In this document: piece after piece, positions 32,126 to 41,481 of the stretch
How the letters are laid out: each line of letters starts with the position of its first letter
How positions within the stretch are numbered: the first letter of the stretch is position 1
From: Trinickia soli
GTDB lineage: Bacteria > Pseudomonadota > Gammaproteobacteria > Burkholderiales > Burkholderiaceae
DNA: 64,000 nt
NCBI RefSeq assembly: GCF_002879855.1
Contig: NZ_PNYB01000007.1
Coordinates: 124,001-188,000 of the forward strand
Reading direction: 5' to 3'
Program-made: the position numbers and the translations under genes
Notes under the pieces: model-generated
What the model saw: only the letters and a program-made list of their open reading frames with translations
Told to the model about the DNA's origin: nothing
The model's database searches: none

Positions 32126-33067
32126 ATGGCGATTGACGAAGCAGCAAAGGAAATTCGGCGCGGCGCGATCGAGATGATCGTCGCGATGTTGATCTCGGGC
32201 ACGATCGGGTGGCTCGTCGTGGCCTCGGGCCAGTCGCCGCAAAACGTCGTGTTCGTGCGTTGCCTGTTGGGCGCGCCGACACTGGCCATCATCTGCGTGG
32301 CGCTCGGCCTGATTCGTCGCGACATGTTGTCGTGGCGCGTGCTCGGGCTTGCCGCGGCGGGCGGCGCGGCTATTGTCGCGAACTGGGTGCTGCTGTTTGC
32401 GGCGTACTCGCGCGCTTCGATTTCAATGGCGACGGTGGCCTATAACACCCAGCCGTTCATGCTCGTCGTGCTTGGCGTGATCGTCTTCCGCGAAAGAATC
32501 ACGGCCTCGACGGCCGCATGGCTCGGCGTCGCGTTCCTCGGACTCTTGCTCGTCGTCAAAGTGGAACCCGCCGTGTTGGCGGTGCCCGGCCAGTATCTGA
32601 AGGGCATCGGCTATGCGCTTGCCGCCGCTTTCTTCTATGCCGTGTCGTCGATCATCACGAAGCGGCTCAAGGGTACGCCCCCTCAATTGATCGCGCTCAT
32701 CCAGGTCACCCTCGGCATTGTTTTACTGGCCCCGTTCGTCACGATCCATGCGCTGCCGAAGACGGTCATGCCGTGGGTCGACCTCGGCACGATCGGGGTC
32801 GTGCATACGGGGCTCGTCTACGTCCTGCTCTACGGCGCCATCCAAAAGTTGCCCACCGCGATGACGGCGGCGTTGTCGTTCATCTATCCGATCGTCGCGA
32901 TCGTTTGCGATCGATTTGCGTTCGGGCAAACGCTCGCATGGGTGCAACTCGTGGGCGCCGCGCTGATTTTGCTGGCGGCGGCGGGCGTGAATTTCGGCTG
33001 GCGGCTGGGTCTACCGCGACGCATCGCCGCAAGCCGGGCCCTCGTCGGCACGCAAAAAAGCGAGTGA
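32126..33067 (+). CDS. DMT-superfamily (EamA) metabolite exporter
   Basis: 313 residues with ten predicted membrane helices in two EamA repeats. The first repeat ends around 'VAYNTQPFMLVVLGVIVFRERI' and the second around 'SFIYPIVAIVCDRFAFGQTLAWVQLVGAALIL'; both show the glutamate/aspartate-containing hinge ('FRERIT', 'CDRFAFG') before the last helix. EamA proteins usually export amino acids or related metabolites. Control by the divergent AsnC regulator through the operator at 32026-32051 is likely, which makes an amino acid the best guess for the substrate. The start at 32126 is the first ATG after that operator. Confidence 0.9.
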   Translation: MAIDEAAKEIRRGAIEMIVAMLISGTIGWLVVASGQSPQNVVFVRCLLGAPTLAIICVALGLIRRDMLSWRVLGLAAAGGAAIVANWVLLFAAYSRASISMATVAYNTQPFMLVVLGVIVFRERITASTAAWLGVAFLGLLLVVKVEPAVLAVPGQYLKGIGYALAAAFFYAVSSIITKRLKGTPPQLIALIQVTLGIVLLAPFVTIHALPKTVMPWVDLGTIGVVHTGLVYVLLYGAIQKLPTAMTAALSFIYPIVAIVCDRFAFGQTLAWVQLVGAALILLAAAGVNFGWRLGLPRRIAASRALVGTQKSE

Positions 33068-33097
33068 AACGGAAGCGCAGGCATCTGCAGGGAAATC

Positions 33098-33126
33098 ACC
33101 GATGCGTCATGCATGGGCGCATCGGT
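33098..33126. terminator. Hairpin between convergent genes
   Basis: ACCGATGCG (33098-33106) and CGCATCGGT (33118-33126) form a perfect 9-bp stem with an 11-base loop, 31 bases after the exporter stop. There is no T-run, so it is a hairpin in terminator position rather than a proven intrinsic terminator. Confidence 0.5.
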
Positions 33127-33319
33127 ATCATGACAACTGACGCTGATCACGTCGGAAATTGCGCCGTTCGTCCTCGATGATGAACGGCTTTCTTTTTATG
33201 TGCGTCGATGCAGCGCGGGGCTGTGCGAGCGCCGCGGTTTTGATGCGCCGCGATTTTGCTTTTTCGCCGCCTCACGCTGCTTCCCGCTTGTTCCCGCTGC
33301 TTCTCCCGCTTACATGCCG

Positions 33320-33808
33320 TCAGGCGCGCAGCGCGACATCGACGACGGGCGCGCCCGTCAGCACGATCAACTCCTGTGGCGAGAGATTGAAGACCGCATG
33401 CGGGTGCCCGGCCGCGGCCCACAGGCTGTCCAGTTGCAATAAATCGGAGTCGATCAGTGTGACGGGCGGGGTGAGATGTCCGATCGGGCACACGCCGCCG
33501 ATGGCGTAGCCGGTCTTTTCCCGGACGAACTTTGCATCGGCGCGTGCGATATCGCCGACGTGTTGCGCGACTTTTTCTTCGTCGACACGGTTGGCCCCGC
33601 TCGCGACGACGAGCACGGGCGCGTCGTCATGGCGGCGGCGAAACAGAATCGACTTCGCGATCTGCGCGACCGAGCAACCGAGGCCCGCCGCGGCTTCGGC
33701 CGATGTCTTGCCCGTTTGCGACAGCATTACCACGGGTTTCTCATGACCGCGTTCGCGCAGCAGCAGCGCGACGCGCTGCGCCGTATCGGGGAGCGCCGCC
33801 GTGTTCAT
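33320..33808 (-). CDS. YbaK/ProX-type aminoacyl-tRNA deacylase
   Basis: 162 residues of the YbaK/INS-like editing fold. Recognisable elements are 'SAEAAAGLGCSVAQIAKSILFR' with the conserved Lys, 'LVVASGANRVDEEKVA', and 'GYAIGGVCPIGH', the Gly/Pro-rich loop of the active site. Such proteins free-stand to hydrolyse mischarged aminoacyl-tRNAs (for instance Cys-, Ala- or Pro-type errors on tRNA-Pro). The ATG at 33808 overlaps the stop of the HMG-CoA lyase gene by four bases (ATGA), so translation is coupled to an enzyme of leucine catabolism. The functional meaning of the pairing is unclear. Confidence 0.85.
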   Translation of the reverse strand: MNTAALPDTAQRVALLLRERGHEKPVVMLSQTGKTSAEAAAGLGCSVAQIAKSILFRRRHDDAPVLVVASGANRVDEEKVAQHVGDIARADAKFVREKTGYAIGGVCPIGHLTPPVTLIDSDLLQLDSLWAAAGHPHAVFNLSPQELIVLTGAPVVDVALRA

Positions 33809-34728
33809 GACGCACAGGCGGCGTTGGCCGCTTTGGCAAGCAGTGCGCGCCCTGCACGCGAGGCATTCTCCCGTCCGATCGACGACGAGATGAAATTGCC
33901 GATTGCCACCACGGCGTCGAGATCGATCCCGGTGTCGATGCCGAGGCCATTCATCAGATAAAGCACATCTTCGGTGGCGACGTTGCCCGTCGCTCCCTTT
34001 GCATAGGGGCAGCCGCCCAGGCCGGCCACCGACGCGTGGAAGATCCCGATGCCTTCGAGCAGCGCCGCGTAGATGTTCGCGAGGGCTTGCCCATACGTGT
34101 CGTGGAAGTGCCCCGACAACTGTTCGCGCGGAAACACCTTCGTCACGGCGGCAAACACTTCGCGCGTGCGGCCCGGCGTGCCGACGCCGATCGTATCGGC
34201 GATGTCGATTTCGTCGCAGCCGAGCGAGGCCATGCGCTGCACGACGTCGACGACCGCCGGTACCGGTACGTCTCCTTGATACGGGCAGCCCAGGGCGCAC
34301 GAGATGCTTCCGCGCACACGTATGCCGTTTTCTCTGGCGAGGCGCGCAACGGGCTCGAAGCGCGCAATGCTCTCGGCGATGCTGCAGTTGATATTCTTCT
34401 GCGAAAACGCTTCGCTGGCCGCGCCGAAGATGACGATCTCGTCGGCGCGCGCGGCCAACGCACCGTCCAGGCCTTTCATGTTCGGCGTCAACACGGAATA
34501 GATCGTGCCTGTGCGCCGCTCGATGCCGGCCATCACCTGCGCACCGTCAGCCATCTGCGGTACCCATTTCGGCGAGACGAACGATGCCGCTTCGATGTTG
34601 CGAAAGCCCGCTGCCGACAGGCGGTTCACGAGATCGATTTTGACCGCGGTCGGGACAAACTGCTTTTCGTTTTGCAGCCCGTCGCGCGGGCCGACTTCGA
34701 CGATTTTGACTGCAGTCGGCAAAGACAT
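33805..34728 (-). CDS. Hydroxymethylglutaryl-CoA lyase
   Basis: 307 residues, standard for the bacterial enzyme that splits HMG-CoA into acetyl-CoA and acetoacetate at the end of leucine degradation. The TIM barrel opens with 'VEVGPRDGLQNE', whose Arg-Asp pair is catalytic. 'GHFHDTYGQALAN' supplies metal-binding His residues, and the family signature around the active-site Cys is 'SVAGLGGCPYAKGATGNVATED' (about residues 230-251). ATG 34728 is preceded by GGAGGAGAC. The other leucine-pathway genes (isovaleryl-CoA dehydrogenase, methylcrotonyl-CoA carboxylase) are not adjacent. Some homologues act on related 3-hydroxy-acyl-CoAs. Confidence 0.93.
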   Translation of the reverse strand: MSLPTAVKIVEVGPRDGLQNEKQFVPTAVKIDLVNRLSAAGFRNIEAASFVSPKWVPQMADGAQVMAGIERRTGTIYSVLTPNMKGLDGALAARADEIVIFGAASEAFSQKNINCSIAESIARFEPVARLARENGIRVRGSISCALGCPYQGDVPVPAVVDVVQRMASLGCDEIDIADTIGVGTPGRTREVFAAVTKVFPREQLSGHFHDTYGQALANIYAALLEGIGIFHASVAGLGGCPYAKGATGNVATEDVLYLMNGLGIDTGIDLDAVVAIGNFISSSIGRENASRAGRALLAKAANAACAS

Positions 34729-34828
34729 GAAATGTCTCCTCCTCGTTGAATGCGAATTCGTTCGGAATGCTAAGCAAACCGGTTATATGCGCCATGCGTG
34801 CGCCAACCGATTCGCTCAATCTGCAATT

Positions 34829-35794
34829 TTAATAGCCGCGCAAAGGATCGACGATCCCGCCAATCGCTTCGCCGCGCGCAAGCGCACCAATCTTACGCGC
34901 AATTTGGTCGACGGCCGGTTCGCGCAGCGTCAGCGCCGAGATATGCGGCGTAACGGTCACGCGCGGCATGTGCCAGAACGGATGAGCCGGCGGCAACGGC
35001 TCTTGCGCGAACACATCGAGCGTCGCGGCGGCGAGGCGGCCTTCGTCGAGCGCATCGATGAGATCGCGTTCGACGACGTGAGCGCCGCGGGCAAGATTGA
35101 CGAGGTAGGCGCCTCGGGCGAGATGAGAAAACGTCGTACGGTTGAGGATGCCGTCGGTCGCGGGCGTACTCGGCAGCAGATTGACGACGAGCTTCAGGCC
35201 GTCGAGAAACGCGGGCAATCGATCCTCGCCTGCGAACGTGGCGACGCCGTCGATCGACTTCTGCGTGCGGCTGTAACCGCGCACAGGCAGGCCGAGCATT
35301 GCAAGCGCTTTCGCCACATGCGCGCCGAGTGCGCCCAAGCCGAGCACGCCGACATGAAACGTCTCGCGCGGGTGCGGTTCGAGCACTTGCCAGCGCCCCT
35401 CGATACCGGGTTGCCGGGGTTGCCGCTGCGCGAGTTCGTATTCGTCGAAGCGCCGCATGTAACGCAGCGTGGCGTAGACCGCATATTCGGCCATCTGCGC
35501 GGCCATGCCCGTATCTTCGAGCCGTACGAGCGGCACGCCGGCCGGCAGCGTGCGCGGCCTGCTGCGTTCGAGCGCAAGCAGCGCATCGACGCCGGCCCCG
35601 AGCACGAAGACGGCGCGCAAACCGGCGCGCGGTGCGAACAGCTCCGCAGGCGGACGCCAGACGATTGCATAGTCGGCGGGTGCCTCGTCGCCGGGCGTCC
35701 AAAGGCGTACGTCGGCAGAGGGCAAAGCGCGGGCAAGCGACGCAAGCCACGCAGGCGCTTCGTCGGCGTGCGGCGTGTGAAACAGAATTTTCAT
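34829..35794 (-). CDS. Glyoxylate/hydroxypyruvate reductase A-type D-2-hydroxyacid dehydrogenase
   Basis: 321 residues matching GhrA. The N-terminal substrate domain begins 'MKILFHTPHADEAPAW'. The nucleotide-binding Rossmann motif is 'VGVLGLGALGAHVAKAL' (about residue 140). The catalytic triad is present as Arg in 'NLARGAHVVE', Glu in 'FAQEPLPP' and His in 'VTPHISALT'. GhrA enzymes reduce glyoxylate and hydroxypyruvate with NADPH in the cytosol, which would fit a cell that runs the glyoxylate shunt. ATG 35794 is taken as start because the sequence beyond it (to 35857) is not conserved; its ribosome site is weak. Confidence 0.88.
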   Translation of the reverse strand: MKILFHTPHADEAPAWLASLARALPSADVRLWTPGDEAPADYAIVWRPPAELFAPRAGLRAVFVLGAGVDALLALERSRPRTLPAGVPLVRLEDTGMAAQMAEYAVYATLRYMRRFDEYELAQRQPRQPGIEGRWQVLEPHPRETFHVGVLGLGALGAHVAKALAMLGLPVRGYSRTQKSIDGVATFAGEDRLPAFLDGLKLVVNLLPSTPATDGILNRTTFSHLARGAYLVNLARGAHVVERDLIDALDEGRLAAATLDVFAQEPLPPAHPFWHMPRVTVTPHISALTLREPAVDQIARKIGALARGEAIGGIVDPLRGY

Positions 35795-36019
35795 ACGAAG
35801 TGAGGCGGAGCCGCAGTGGCCCTGCTGCCCGGTCCATGGACTGACGATGGCCGCCATTTTACGGCCTGCGGTTGCAAACCGTCAGGTCACGTTGCGCTTC
35901 GCGTACGCCAATTCGACGAAGCTCAGGGGCGCGTGATTTGATCCGAAATCCGGGCTGATGGCGTCAGCCCGCGCCGATCGGGCCGATGATGTCGCGTTTC
36001 AACTGACGCGAAACAGACG

Positions 36020-36445
36020 ATGCATACCGAAACGATCTACCTGATGGCCGAGAACGGCCGCTTTGTCTGCACCAGTCCATACGGCGATGTGACGATCAAA
36101 AAGGATCGGGCAGACGAGAGCTGCAGGCTGCACGCGGTGTTTGGCGGCGGCGATTCGACGGTGTCGCTCTACAGCCCGGCGACGGAACGATATTGGAACG
36201 TCGCGCCCGATCCCGCTACGCCCCTCGTCGATGATCTCGTGACTGCGCGCAAGGATGGCTGGACTGAATTCTCCTATGCATACAACGATGACGACCCGAC
36301 GCTCATGACTTTGCGCAACGGACAGGCCGGCTACGTTTCGCGCATCGACATCGGCCGCCCCCACGAACATCTCGCCGCGAGCACGGCGAATGCCGAAGAG
36401 GCTGCCCGATTCCGCGTGATTCGTTTCGCGGACGAAGCCAAATAG
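36020..36445 (+). CDS. Hypothetical protein, possibly a beta-trefoil (fascin-like) domain
   Basis: 141 residues, soluble, no signal peptide. Repeating short strands such as 'IYLMAENGRFVCTSPYGDVTI' and 'TLMTLRNGQAGYVSRID' resemble the 'L-x-x-x-N-G-x-Y-V' repeat of fascin/actin-cross-linker-like beta-trefoils, in which each repeat begins with a conserved Asn-Gly turn. I count two or three such units. The gene is the only plus-strand one between ghrA-like and bioB genes and faces bioB convergently. Ribosome site before ATG 36020 is poor. Function unknown; the fold suggestion is inference from motif rhythm alone. Confidence 0.6.
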   Translation: MHTETIYLMAENGRFVCTSPYGDVTIKKDRADESCRLHAVFGGGDSTVSLYSPATERYWNVAPDPATPLVDDLVTARKDGWTEFSYAYNDDDPTLMTLRNGQAGYVSRIDIGRPHEHLAASTANAEEAARFRVIRFADEAK

Positions 36446-36498
36446 CACGGGCTGGTACGCTTCCTATCGCGCGCCCGGCCTCGTGTTTCGCCGCGTCT

Positions 36499-37545
36499 TC
36501 AGCTTGCGGCGCGAGGCTGCGCATTCTGTGCGCGTATGCCGAGCCGCTCGAGCAACTTGCGATCGGCCTCGGCCTGCGGGTTGCCCGTCGTCAGCAGTTG
36601 ATCGCCGTAGAACATCGAATTCGCTCCGGCAAGAAAGCAGAGTGCCTGCAAGGCATCGTCCATTTGCTGCCGGCCGGCCGACAGTCGCACGACGGCGCGC
36701 GGCATCGTGATGCGGGCCACGGCGATCGTCCGTACGAACTCGAACGGGTCGATCGGTTCGACATGGCCAAGCGGCGTGCCTTCGATCGCAACGAGATTGT
36801 TGATCGGCACCGACTCGGGATACGGGTCCATGTTCGCCAGTTGCGCGATGAGGCCGGCACGCTCGCGGCGCGATTCGCCCATGCCGATGATGCCGCCGCA
36901 GCAGACGTTGATTCCCGCGTCACGCACGCGTTCGAGCGTATCGAGTCGTTCCTGATAGGTGCGCGTCGAAATGATTTGTCCGTAGAACTCGGGCGACGTA
37001 TCGAGGTTGTGGTTGTAGTAATCGAGCCCGGCTTCGCGCAGCGCCTTCGCCTGATTGTCTTCGAGCATGCCGAGCGTCATGCACGTCTCCATCCCCATCG
37101 CCTTCACGCCGCGAATCATCTGCTGAATCGGTTCGAGATGGCGATCCTTCGGGCTGCGCCAGGCCGCGCCCATGCAAAAGCGCGTCGCCCCGTTTTCCTT
37201 CGCCACGCGCGCGGCCTCGAGCACCGCGTCGACGTCCATCAGCTTCTCGGCCTTCAGGCCCGTGTCGTAATGCGAGGATTGCGAACAGTACTTGCAATCC
37301 TCTTCGCAGCCGCCCGTCTTGATCGAGAGCAGCGTCGAGAGCTGAATCGTGCTGCCGTCGAAGTGCTCGCGATGGACTTGCTGCGCGCGGTACATCAGGT
37401 CGTTGAACGGCAGTTCGTACAGTGCGACGACGTCCGCGACGCGCCAGCGCTGCTGCGTCGTGCTCGTGGGTTGACTCGTCGCTTGCGCCGGGACCTGATC
37501 GTGGTTCGGCGAGGCAGTCTGCGTAGCGTGGTGGGCTTCAGTCAT
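36499..37545 (-). CDS. bioB: Biotin synthase
   Basis: 348 residues of the radical-SAM enzyme that inserts sulfur into dethiobiotin. The 4Fe-4S cluster cysteines are in '[11 protein letters not shown]' (about residue 80). '[18 protein letters not shown]', '[13 protein letters not shown]' and '[14 protein letters not shown]' are signature blocks; the last includes cysteines that hold the second 2Fe-2S cluster with Arg from 'RLSAGR'. An unusually long, Thr/Gln-rich N-terminus of about 30 residues precedes the core. ATG 37545 is used; an upstream in-frame codon at 37614 would extend into the bioD tail. Last gene of the bioAFDB run, 61 bases after bioD. Confidence 0.95.
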   Translation of the reverse strand: MTEAHHATQTASPNHDQVPAQATSQPTSTTQQRWRVADVVALYELPFNDLMYRAQQVHREHFDGSTIQLSTLLSIKTGGCEEDCKYCSQSSHYDTGLKAEKLMDVDAVLEAARVAKENGATRFCMGAAWRSPKDRHLEPIQQMIRGVKAMGMETCMTLGMLEDNQAKALREAGLDYYNHNLDTSPEFYGQIISTRTYQERLDTLERVRDAGINVCCGGIIGMGESRRERAGLIAQLANMDPYPESVPINNLVAIEGTPLGHVEPIDPFEFVRTIAVARITMPRAVVRLSAGRQQMDDALQALCFLAGANSMFYGDQLLTTGNPQAEADRKLLERLGIRAQNAQPRAAS

Positions 37546-37606
37546 GTCGTGTGTCCTGGTTGGGATTGCGTCGGATCGAATGGGAAAGTCGCGTGGGTCG
37601 ATGCAC

Positions 37607-38329
37607 TCAGGCATCGGACTTCAACGCGCGCACGAGTCCTTCAATGTCCAGATGAGTCGATGCCTGCTCGGGCGCTGGCGGCGAGAGATGCGGCACCGTG
37701 CCGATCAGCGGCGCGTGATGGGCTCTTTCGAACCTTGCGCGAATGGTCTCGATGTTTTCGTCGATGAAGCGCATGGTCGGGTCGACGACGTTCGCCACCC
37801 AGCCGATCAGGCGCAAGCCGCGCGCGGCGATCGCGTCGGCCGTCAAGAGCGCGTGATTGATGCAGCCAAGCCGCACACCGACGACGAGGACGACCGGCAG
37901 CGCGAGCGCGGCGGCGAGATCGGCCGTATCGCGTTCGTCGTCCAGCGGCACCTGGAAGCCGCCGACGCCTTCGACGACGACCACATCGGCGCGCCGCATG
38001 GCCTCGCGGTGACAGTCGACGATCGTATCGAGTTTGAGCGCCGTGCCTTCCTGCGCGGCAACGATATGCGGAGCCGCGGGCGCTTTGAGCAGATAGGGCG
38101 TTCTGAGCTGCGGCGGCAGCAGCGCGCCGGCAGCGGCGTCGAGCTGATCGGCATCTTCGTTGTGCCAGAGGCCGTCTTCCGCACAGAAGTGCGCGCCCGC
38201 GGCGATCGGCTTCATTGCCGCGGCCGACAGGCCGAGCCTCGCAAAACCGCGCAACAGTGCGCACGAGACGAGGGTCTTGCCGATCTCGGTGTCGGTGCCG
38301 GTGACGAACAGCGAAAGAGGGGGATTCAA
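37607..38329 (-). CDS. bioD: Dethiobiotin synthetase
   Basis: 240 residues. The P-loop 'GTDTEIGKT' lies at residues 9-17, and 'MKPIAAG' holds the conserved Lys for the diaminopelargonate carbamate. '[11 protein letters not shown]' is the switch loop. The enzyme makes dethiobiotin from 7,8-diaminopelargonate, CO2 and ATP. No ATG fits: the best start is TTG 38329, which has GGGAG at seven bases and overlaps the bioF stop by four bases (TTGA). Coupling with bioF through a rare start codon would lower the yield of BioD relative to BioF. Confidence 0.92.
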   Translation of the reverse strand: MNPPLSLFVTGTDTEIGKTLVSCALLRGFARLGLSAAAMKPIAAGAHFCAEDGLWHNEDADQLDAAAGALLPPQLRTPYLLKAPAAPHIVAAQEGTALKLDTIVDCHREAMRRADVVVVEGVGGFQVPLDDERDTADLAAALALPVVLVVGVRLGCINHALLTADAIAARGLRLIGWVANVVDPTMRFIDENIETIRARFERAHHAPLIGTVPHLSPPAPEQASTHLDIEGLVRALKSDA

Positions 38330-39507
38330 GCAGTTTCTCCCGTGCGAGCGAGCGCGGATTGCAAACGATCGAGATCGTCGAAGCTGTGGTCGGCCGACAG
38401 CGAAACGCGCAACCTCGAGGTGCCGACGGGCACGGTGGGAGGTCGGATCGCGGGCACCCAGAGGCCGTGCTCGTCGAGACGGGCCGCGAGCGCGAGCGTT
38501 GCTTCGTTGCTGCCGATGATGAGCGGCTGCACGGCTGTAGGGGAATCGACGGGCCGCCAGCGCGTGCCTTGCAAGATCTCGCGTGTGCGCGCGATCAACT
38601 GACCGAGGTGCCGGCGACGCTTCTCGCCTTCCTCGCCGGCGATCAGCGCAAGGCTCGCGCTGACCGTGTGGGCGACTGCGGGCGGCGACGCCGTCGTGAA
38701 AATGTAGGGCCGCGCGCGCTGCAACAGCCATTCGATGACGGTCTCGTGCGCGATCACAGCGGCGCCAGCCGCACCCACGGCTTTGCCGAATGTGCAGAGG
38801 TAGACGAGGTGCGCGGAGCGCAAGGCGGCTTGCGCCACCGTGCCGCGGCCCTGCGGACCCAGCGCGCCGAAGCCGTGCGCATCGTCGACGACGAGCCATG
38901 CGCCGTGCCGCTCGGCCAGCTCGACGAGCCGGGCGAGCGGCGCGATGTTGCCGTCCATGCTGAAGACGGCGTCGGTGACGATGAGCTTGACCGGTGCATC
39001 GGAGGCTTCGAGCATCGCGGCCAGTGCTTCCGTATCGGCATGCGGATAGATGCTGACGTCGGCGCGCGCGAGACGCGTGCCGTCAATCAGCGACGCATGA
39101 TTGAGCGCATCGGAGAACACGGCTGTGCCGCGCCCGGCCAGCGCCGTCAACGTCGCGAGATTCGACATGTAGCCCGTGGAGAACGTCAACGCGCGAGGCG
39201 CGTCGACGAAGCCGCCGGCGAATGCCGCCAGTTCGTCTTCGAGCAGCGCATGCGCACGCGAGTGGCCGCCGAGCAGATGCGATCCGCCGCTGCCCGCGCC
39301 ATAGCGGCGCGCGCCTTCGGCCATCGCTTCGACGAGCAGCGGATGTGCAGCCAAGCCGAGATAGTCGTTGCTGGCGAAGCCGACGATCTCGCGGCCGTCG
39401 ACGCGCATGTGGGCGGCGCACGGCGTATCGGCGATACGGCGTCGGCGCGTGAGCCCGCGCGTTTCGAGGTCGGCCAGGCCGTCGCGCAGCGTATCGAGCA
39501 GGAACAT
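38326..39507 (-). CDS. bioF: 8-amino-7-oxononanoate synthase
   Basis: 393 residues, alpha-oxoamine synthase family, condensing pimeloyl-thioester and alanine. The N-terminus carries the typical '[14 protein letters not shown]' start and '[21 protein letters not shown]'. The PLP ring His and Asp are in '[17 protein letters not shown]', and the Schiff-base Lys in '[13 protein letters not shown]' (about residue 235). ATG 39507 shares one base with the bioA stop (TGATG), and its stop overlaps bioD, so bioA-bioF-bioD are tightly coupled. Confidence 0.95.
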   Translation of the reverse strand: MFLLDTLRDGLADLETRGLTRRRRIADTPCAAHMRVDGREIVGFASNDYLGLAAHPLLVEAMAEGARRYGAGSGGSHLLGGHSRAHALLEDELAAFAGGFVDAPRALTFSTGYMSNLATLTALAGRGTAVFSDALNHASLIDGTRLARADVSIYPHADTEALAAMLEASDAPVKLIVTDAVFSMDGNIAPLARLVELAERHGAWLVVDDAHGFGALGPQGRGTVAQAALRSAHLVYLCTFGKAVGAAGAAVIAHETVIEWLLQRARPYIFTTASPPAVAHTVSASLALIAGEEGEKRRRHLGQLIARTREILQGTRWRPVDSPTAVQPLIIGSNEATLALAARLDEHGLWVPAIRPPTVPVGTSRLRVSLSADHSFDDLDRLQSALARTGETA

Positions 39508-40874
39508 CAGCGCGCTCCGTGGGCCAGTGTGGCGTCGAGTGTCGCGAGCGTGCGCGACGCGAGCAACGCGATTGTTTCGGAGTCCAAAATATATGGCGGC
39601 ATCAGGTAAACGGTCGTGCCGATCGGGCGCAACAGCAATTCGCGCGACAACGCTTGCTCGAAGAAGCGCCGGGAGAACGTGCGGGCCGCGGACGGATCGA
39701 GCTCGACGTCGAACGCGATGATCGTGCCGGTGCGACGCAGATGGCGCACGCGGTCGTATTCGTTCAACGGCGATAGAGCGTGCATCAACCGGGCCGATTT
39801 GTCCGCATTCGCTGCGAGGACGCCGTCGCGCTCGAACAGATCGAGCGTGGCGAGCGCCGCGCGGCAGGCAAGCGGATTGCCCGTGTACGAGTGCGAATGG
39901 AGGAAGCCGCGCGCCGTGTCGTCGTCGTAGAACGCGGCATAGATCTCATCGCGCGACAGGACGAGCGAGAGCGGGAGATACCCGCCGCTGATGCCTTTGG
40001 ACAGGCAGAGGAAATCAGGCCAGACGCCGGCCTGCTCGCAGGCGAAGAACGTCCCCGTGCGTCCGCAGCCGACGGCGATTTCATCGAAGATCAGATGCAC
40101 GTCGTGCTCGTCGCAGAGCTTGCGCAGTCCGGCCAGATACGAGGCGTCATGCATCGCCATGCCGGTCGCGCATTGCACGAGCGGCTCGACGATAAGCGCG
40201 GCGATGCGCGAGCCGTGCGCGTCGAACAGCGCGCGCACGTCGTGGAGCGCACGCTGAGCGACCTGCGCGGCGCTTTCGCCGGGCTGAGCGCAGCGCGCAT
40301 CGGGCGACGCGACGATATGCGCGCCGTGGATGAGCGGATCGTAAGCAGTCCTGAACAAAGCGACATCGGTCACGCCGAGCGCGCCGATCGTTTCACCGTG
40401 ATAGCCGCCCGCGACGCAGGCGAATTCGCGCTTTTCTGCGCGGCCTCGATTGCGCCAGTAGTGATAGCTCATTTTCAGCGCGATTTCGACGGCGCAGGCG
40501 CCATCGGAGGCGAAGAACGTATGTCCAAGCACGCCGCCTGTCAGCGCCGACAAGCGTTCGGCCAATTCGACGGCGCTCTCGTGGGTGCAGCCCGCGAGCA
40601 TGGCATGCTCGAGCGTATCGAGCTGCGTCTTCAGCGCTGCGTTGATGTCGTCATTCGCATGACCGAACAGGTTGACCCACCATGAACTGATCGCATCGAG
40701 ATAGCGATGGCCGTCCCGATCGTACAGCCACGCGCCTTTGCCGCGCGCGACGGGAATGAGCGGCAGGCGCTCGTGATGTTTCATCTGCGTGCAAGGGTGC
40801 CAGACAGCCTTCAGGCTTCGGGCGACCCAGTCCTGCGCAGAAGGGGTTCGATCGTCGGCTACTTGCGTGTTCAA
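39507..40874 (-). CDS. bioA: Adenosylmethionine-8-amino-7-oxononanoate aminotransferase
   Basis: 455 residues, fold-type I aminotransferase that uses SAM as amino donor to make 7,8-diaminopelargonate. Blocks seen are '[20 protein letters not shown]', '[16 protein letters not shown]' near residue 60, '[15 protein letters not shown]' and '[14 protein letters not shown]' with the PLP Lys at about residue 285. No ATG is available at the family start; TTG 40874, with GGAG seven bases upstream, gives '[20 protein letters not shown]' and a normal length. First gene of the biotin operon; the promoter region contains a 16-base near-palindrome. Confidence 0.93.
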   Translation of the reverse strand: MNTQVADDRTPSAQDWVARSLKAVWHPCTQMKHHERLPLIPVARGKGAWLYDRDGHRYLDAISSWWVNLFGHANDDINAALKTQLDTLEHAMLAGCTHESAVELAERLSALTGGVLGHTFFASDGACAVEIALKMSYHYWRNRGRAEKREFACVAGGYHGETIGALGVTDVALFRTAYDPLIHGAHIVASPDARCAQPGESAAQVAQRALHDVRALFDAHGSRIAALIVEPLVQCATGMAMHDASYLAGLRKLCDEHDVHLIFDEIAVGCGRTGTFFACEQAGVWPDFLCLSKGISGGYLPLSLVLSRDEIYAAFYDDDTARGFLHSHSYTGNPLACRAALATLDLFERDGVLAANADKSARLMHALSPLNEYDRVRHLRRTGTIIAFDVELDPSAARTFSRRFFEQALSRELLLRPIGTTVYLMPPYILDSETIALLASRTLATLDATLAHGAR

Positions 40875-40930
40875 TCACCGCTCCATGGCGCGAACATTGG
40901 CGCGTTCGCGCCCCGTTCATACGAAAAACG

Positions 40931-40946
40931 TTGACAGGTCTGTCGA
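40931..40946. promoter_or_regulatory. Near-perfect 16-base palindrome at the bioA promoter
   Basis: TTGACAGGTCTGTCGA: half-sites TTGACAG and CTGTCGA match in six of seven positions. On the minus strand it overlaps a possible -35 (GACAGA) that stands 17 bases before TATGAA, a fair -10 for bioA. It is unlike the BirA operator core (TTGTAAACC with its inverted partner). Confidence 0.4.
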
Positions 40947-41134
40947 TTTCCATTTTCGACACCCGCCTCGAGGATAAAAACGGCCTGAGAGTAGCGCGTT
41001 CGGCGAGCGATTGCACCTACCCCCGCATGGGGTGCCCGGTGCCCATTTGATGCGGTTAGAAGCAACTCGCGACGCTTCCAAAGAATTCGATTGAGATGGG
41101 CGGAATTGACGACGGCAGAGTGGCCGCATACAGC

Positions 41135-41167
41135 AAAAAAAATTTTGCGCTCGCGTGGCACGAGCGC
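41135..41167 (-). terminator. Candidate terminator downstream of the secreted hydrolase gene
   Basis: Minus strand: GCGCTCG (41167-41161), seven-base loop, CGAGCGC (41153-41147), then AAAA and eight T. The 7-bp stem is perfect, but four A separate it from the T-tract, so it is not a textbook intrinsic terminator. It would end hydrolase transcripts before the bioA promoter. Confidence 0.4.
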
Positions 41168-41481
41168 GGTTTGCAGTTCGATCAGGATGATTTTTTCGAC
41201 GGAAGAAAGGTTTTTCAGGAGGCGAGCTTCAGCGGCAAACGCAAGTCGTTGCCGGCACACGATGGGCATGTGGCGGTGAGGTGATCCGGGGTGCGGTTTT
41301 TGCCCAGGCCCTTCAAGGCACAAACGTCGACGGGAAGGCGGGCAGACGCGGTTGATCCCGGCGTTGCACGTGGGGCAATCGGACCCTTTCCCCGCGGTGT
41401 GCTCCGGGAGACGGCAGCGACGGTCGTCGCCAAGCGTCTGCGGCTGCTGAGATTGGGCGCCGGGTTCAGCCCGACATGAAG

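Larger units (their letters stand above)
40875..41481. other. 607-base region between the hydrolase gene and bioA
   Basis: The bioA-proximal end holds the promoter and palindrome. A hairpin with A/T-tract lies at 41135-41167. The upstream third (41170-41481) contains minus-strand frames with two CPxC motifs in different frames (TGCCCCACGTGC at 41377-41366, TGCCCATCGTGT at 41268-41257), which may be a decayed zinc-ribbon fragment or chance. Plus-strand frame 41096-41284 lacks a ribosome site. I call no gene here. Confidence 0.45.

Noticed and set aside
41096-41284. 62-codon plus-strand frame between bioA and the hydrolase gene
   Set aside because: No ribosome site and it crosses the hairpin with A/T tract; nothing recognisable in its product.
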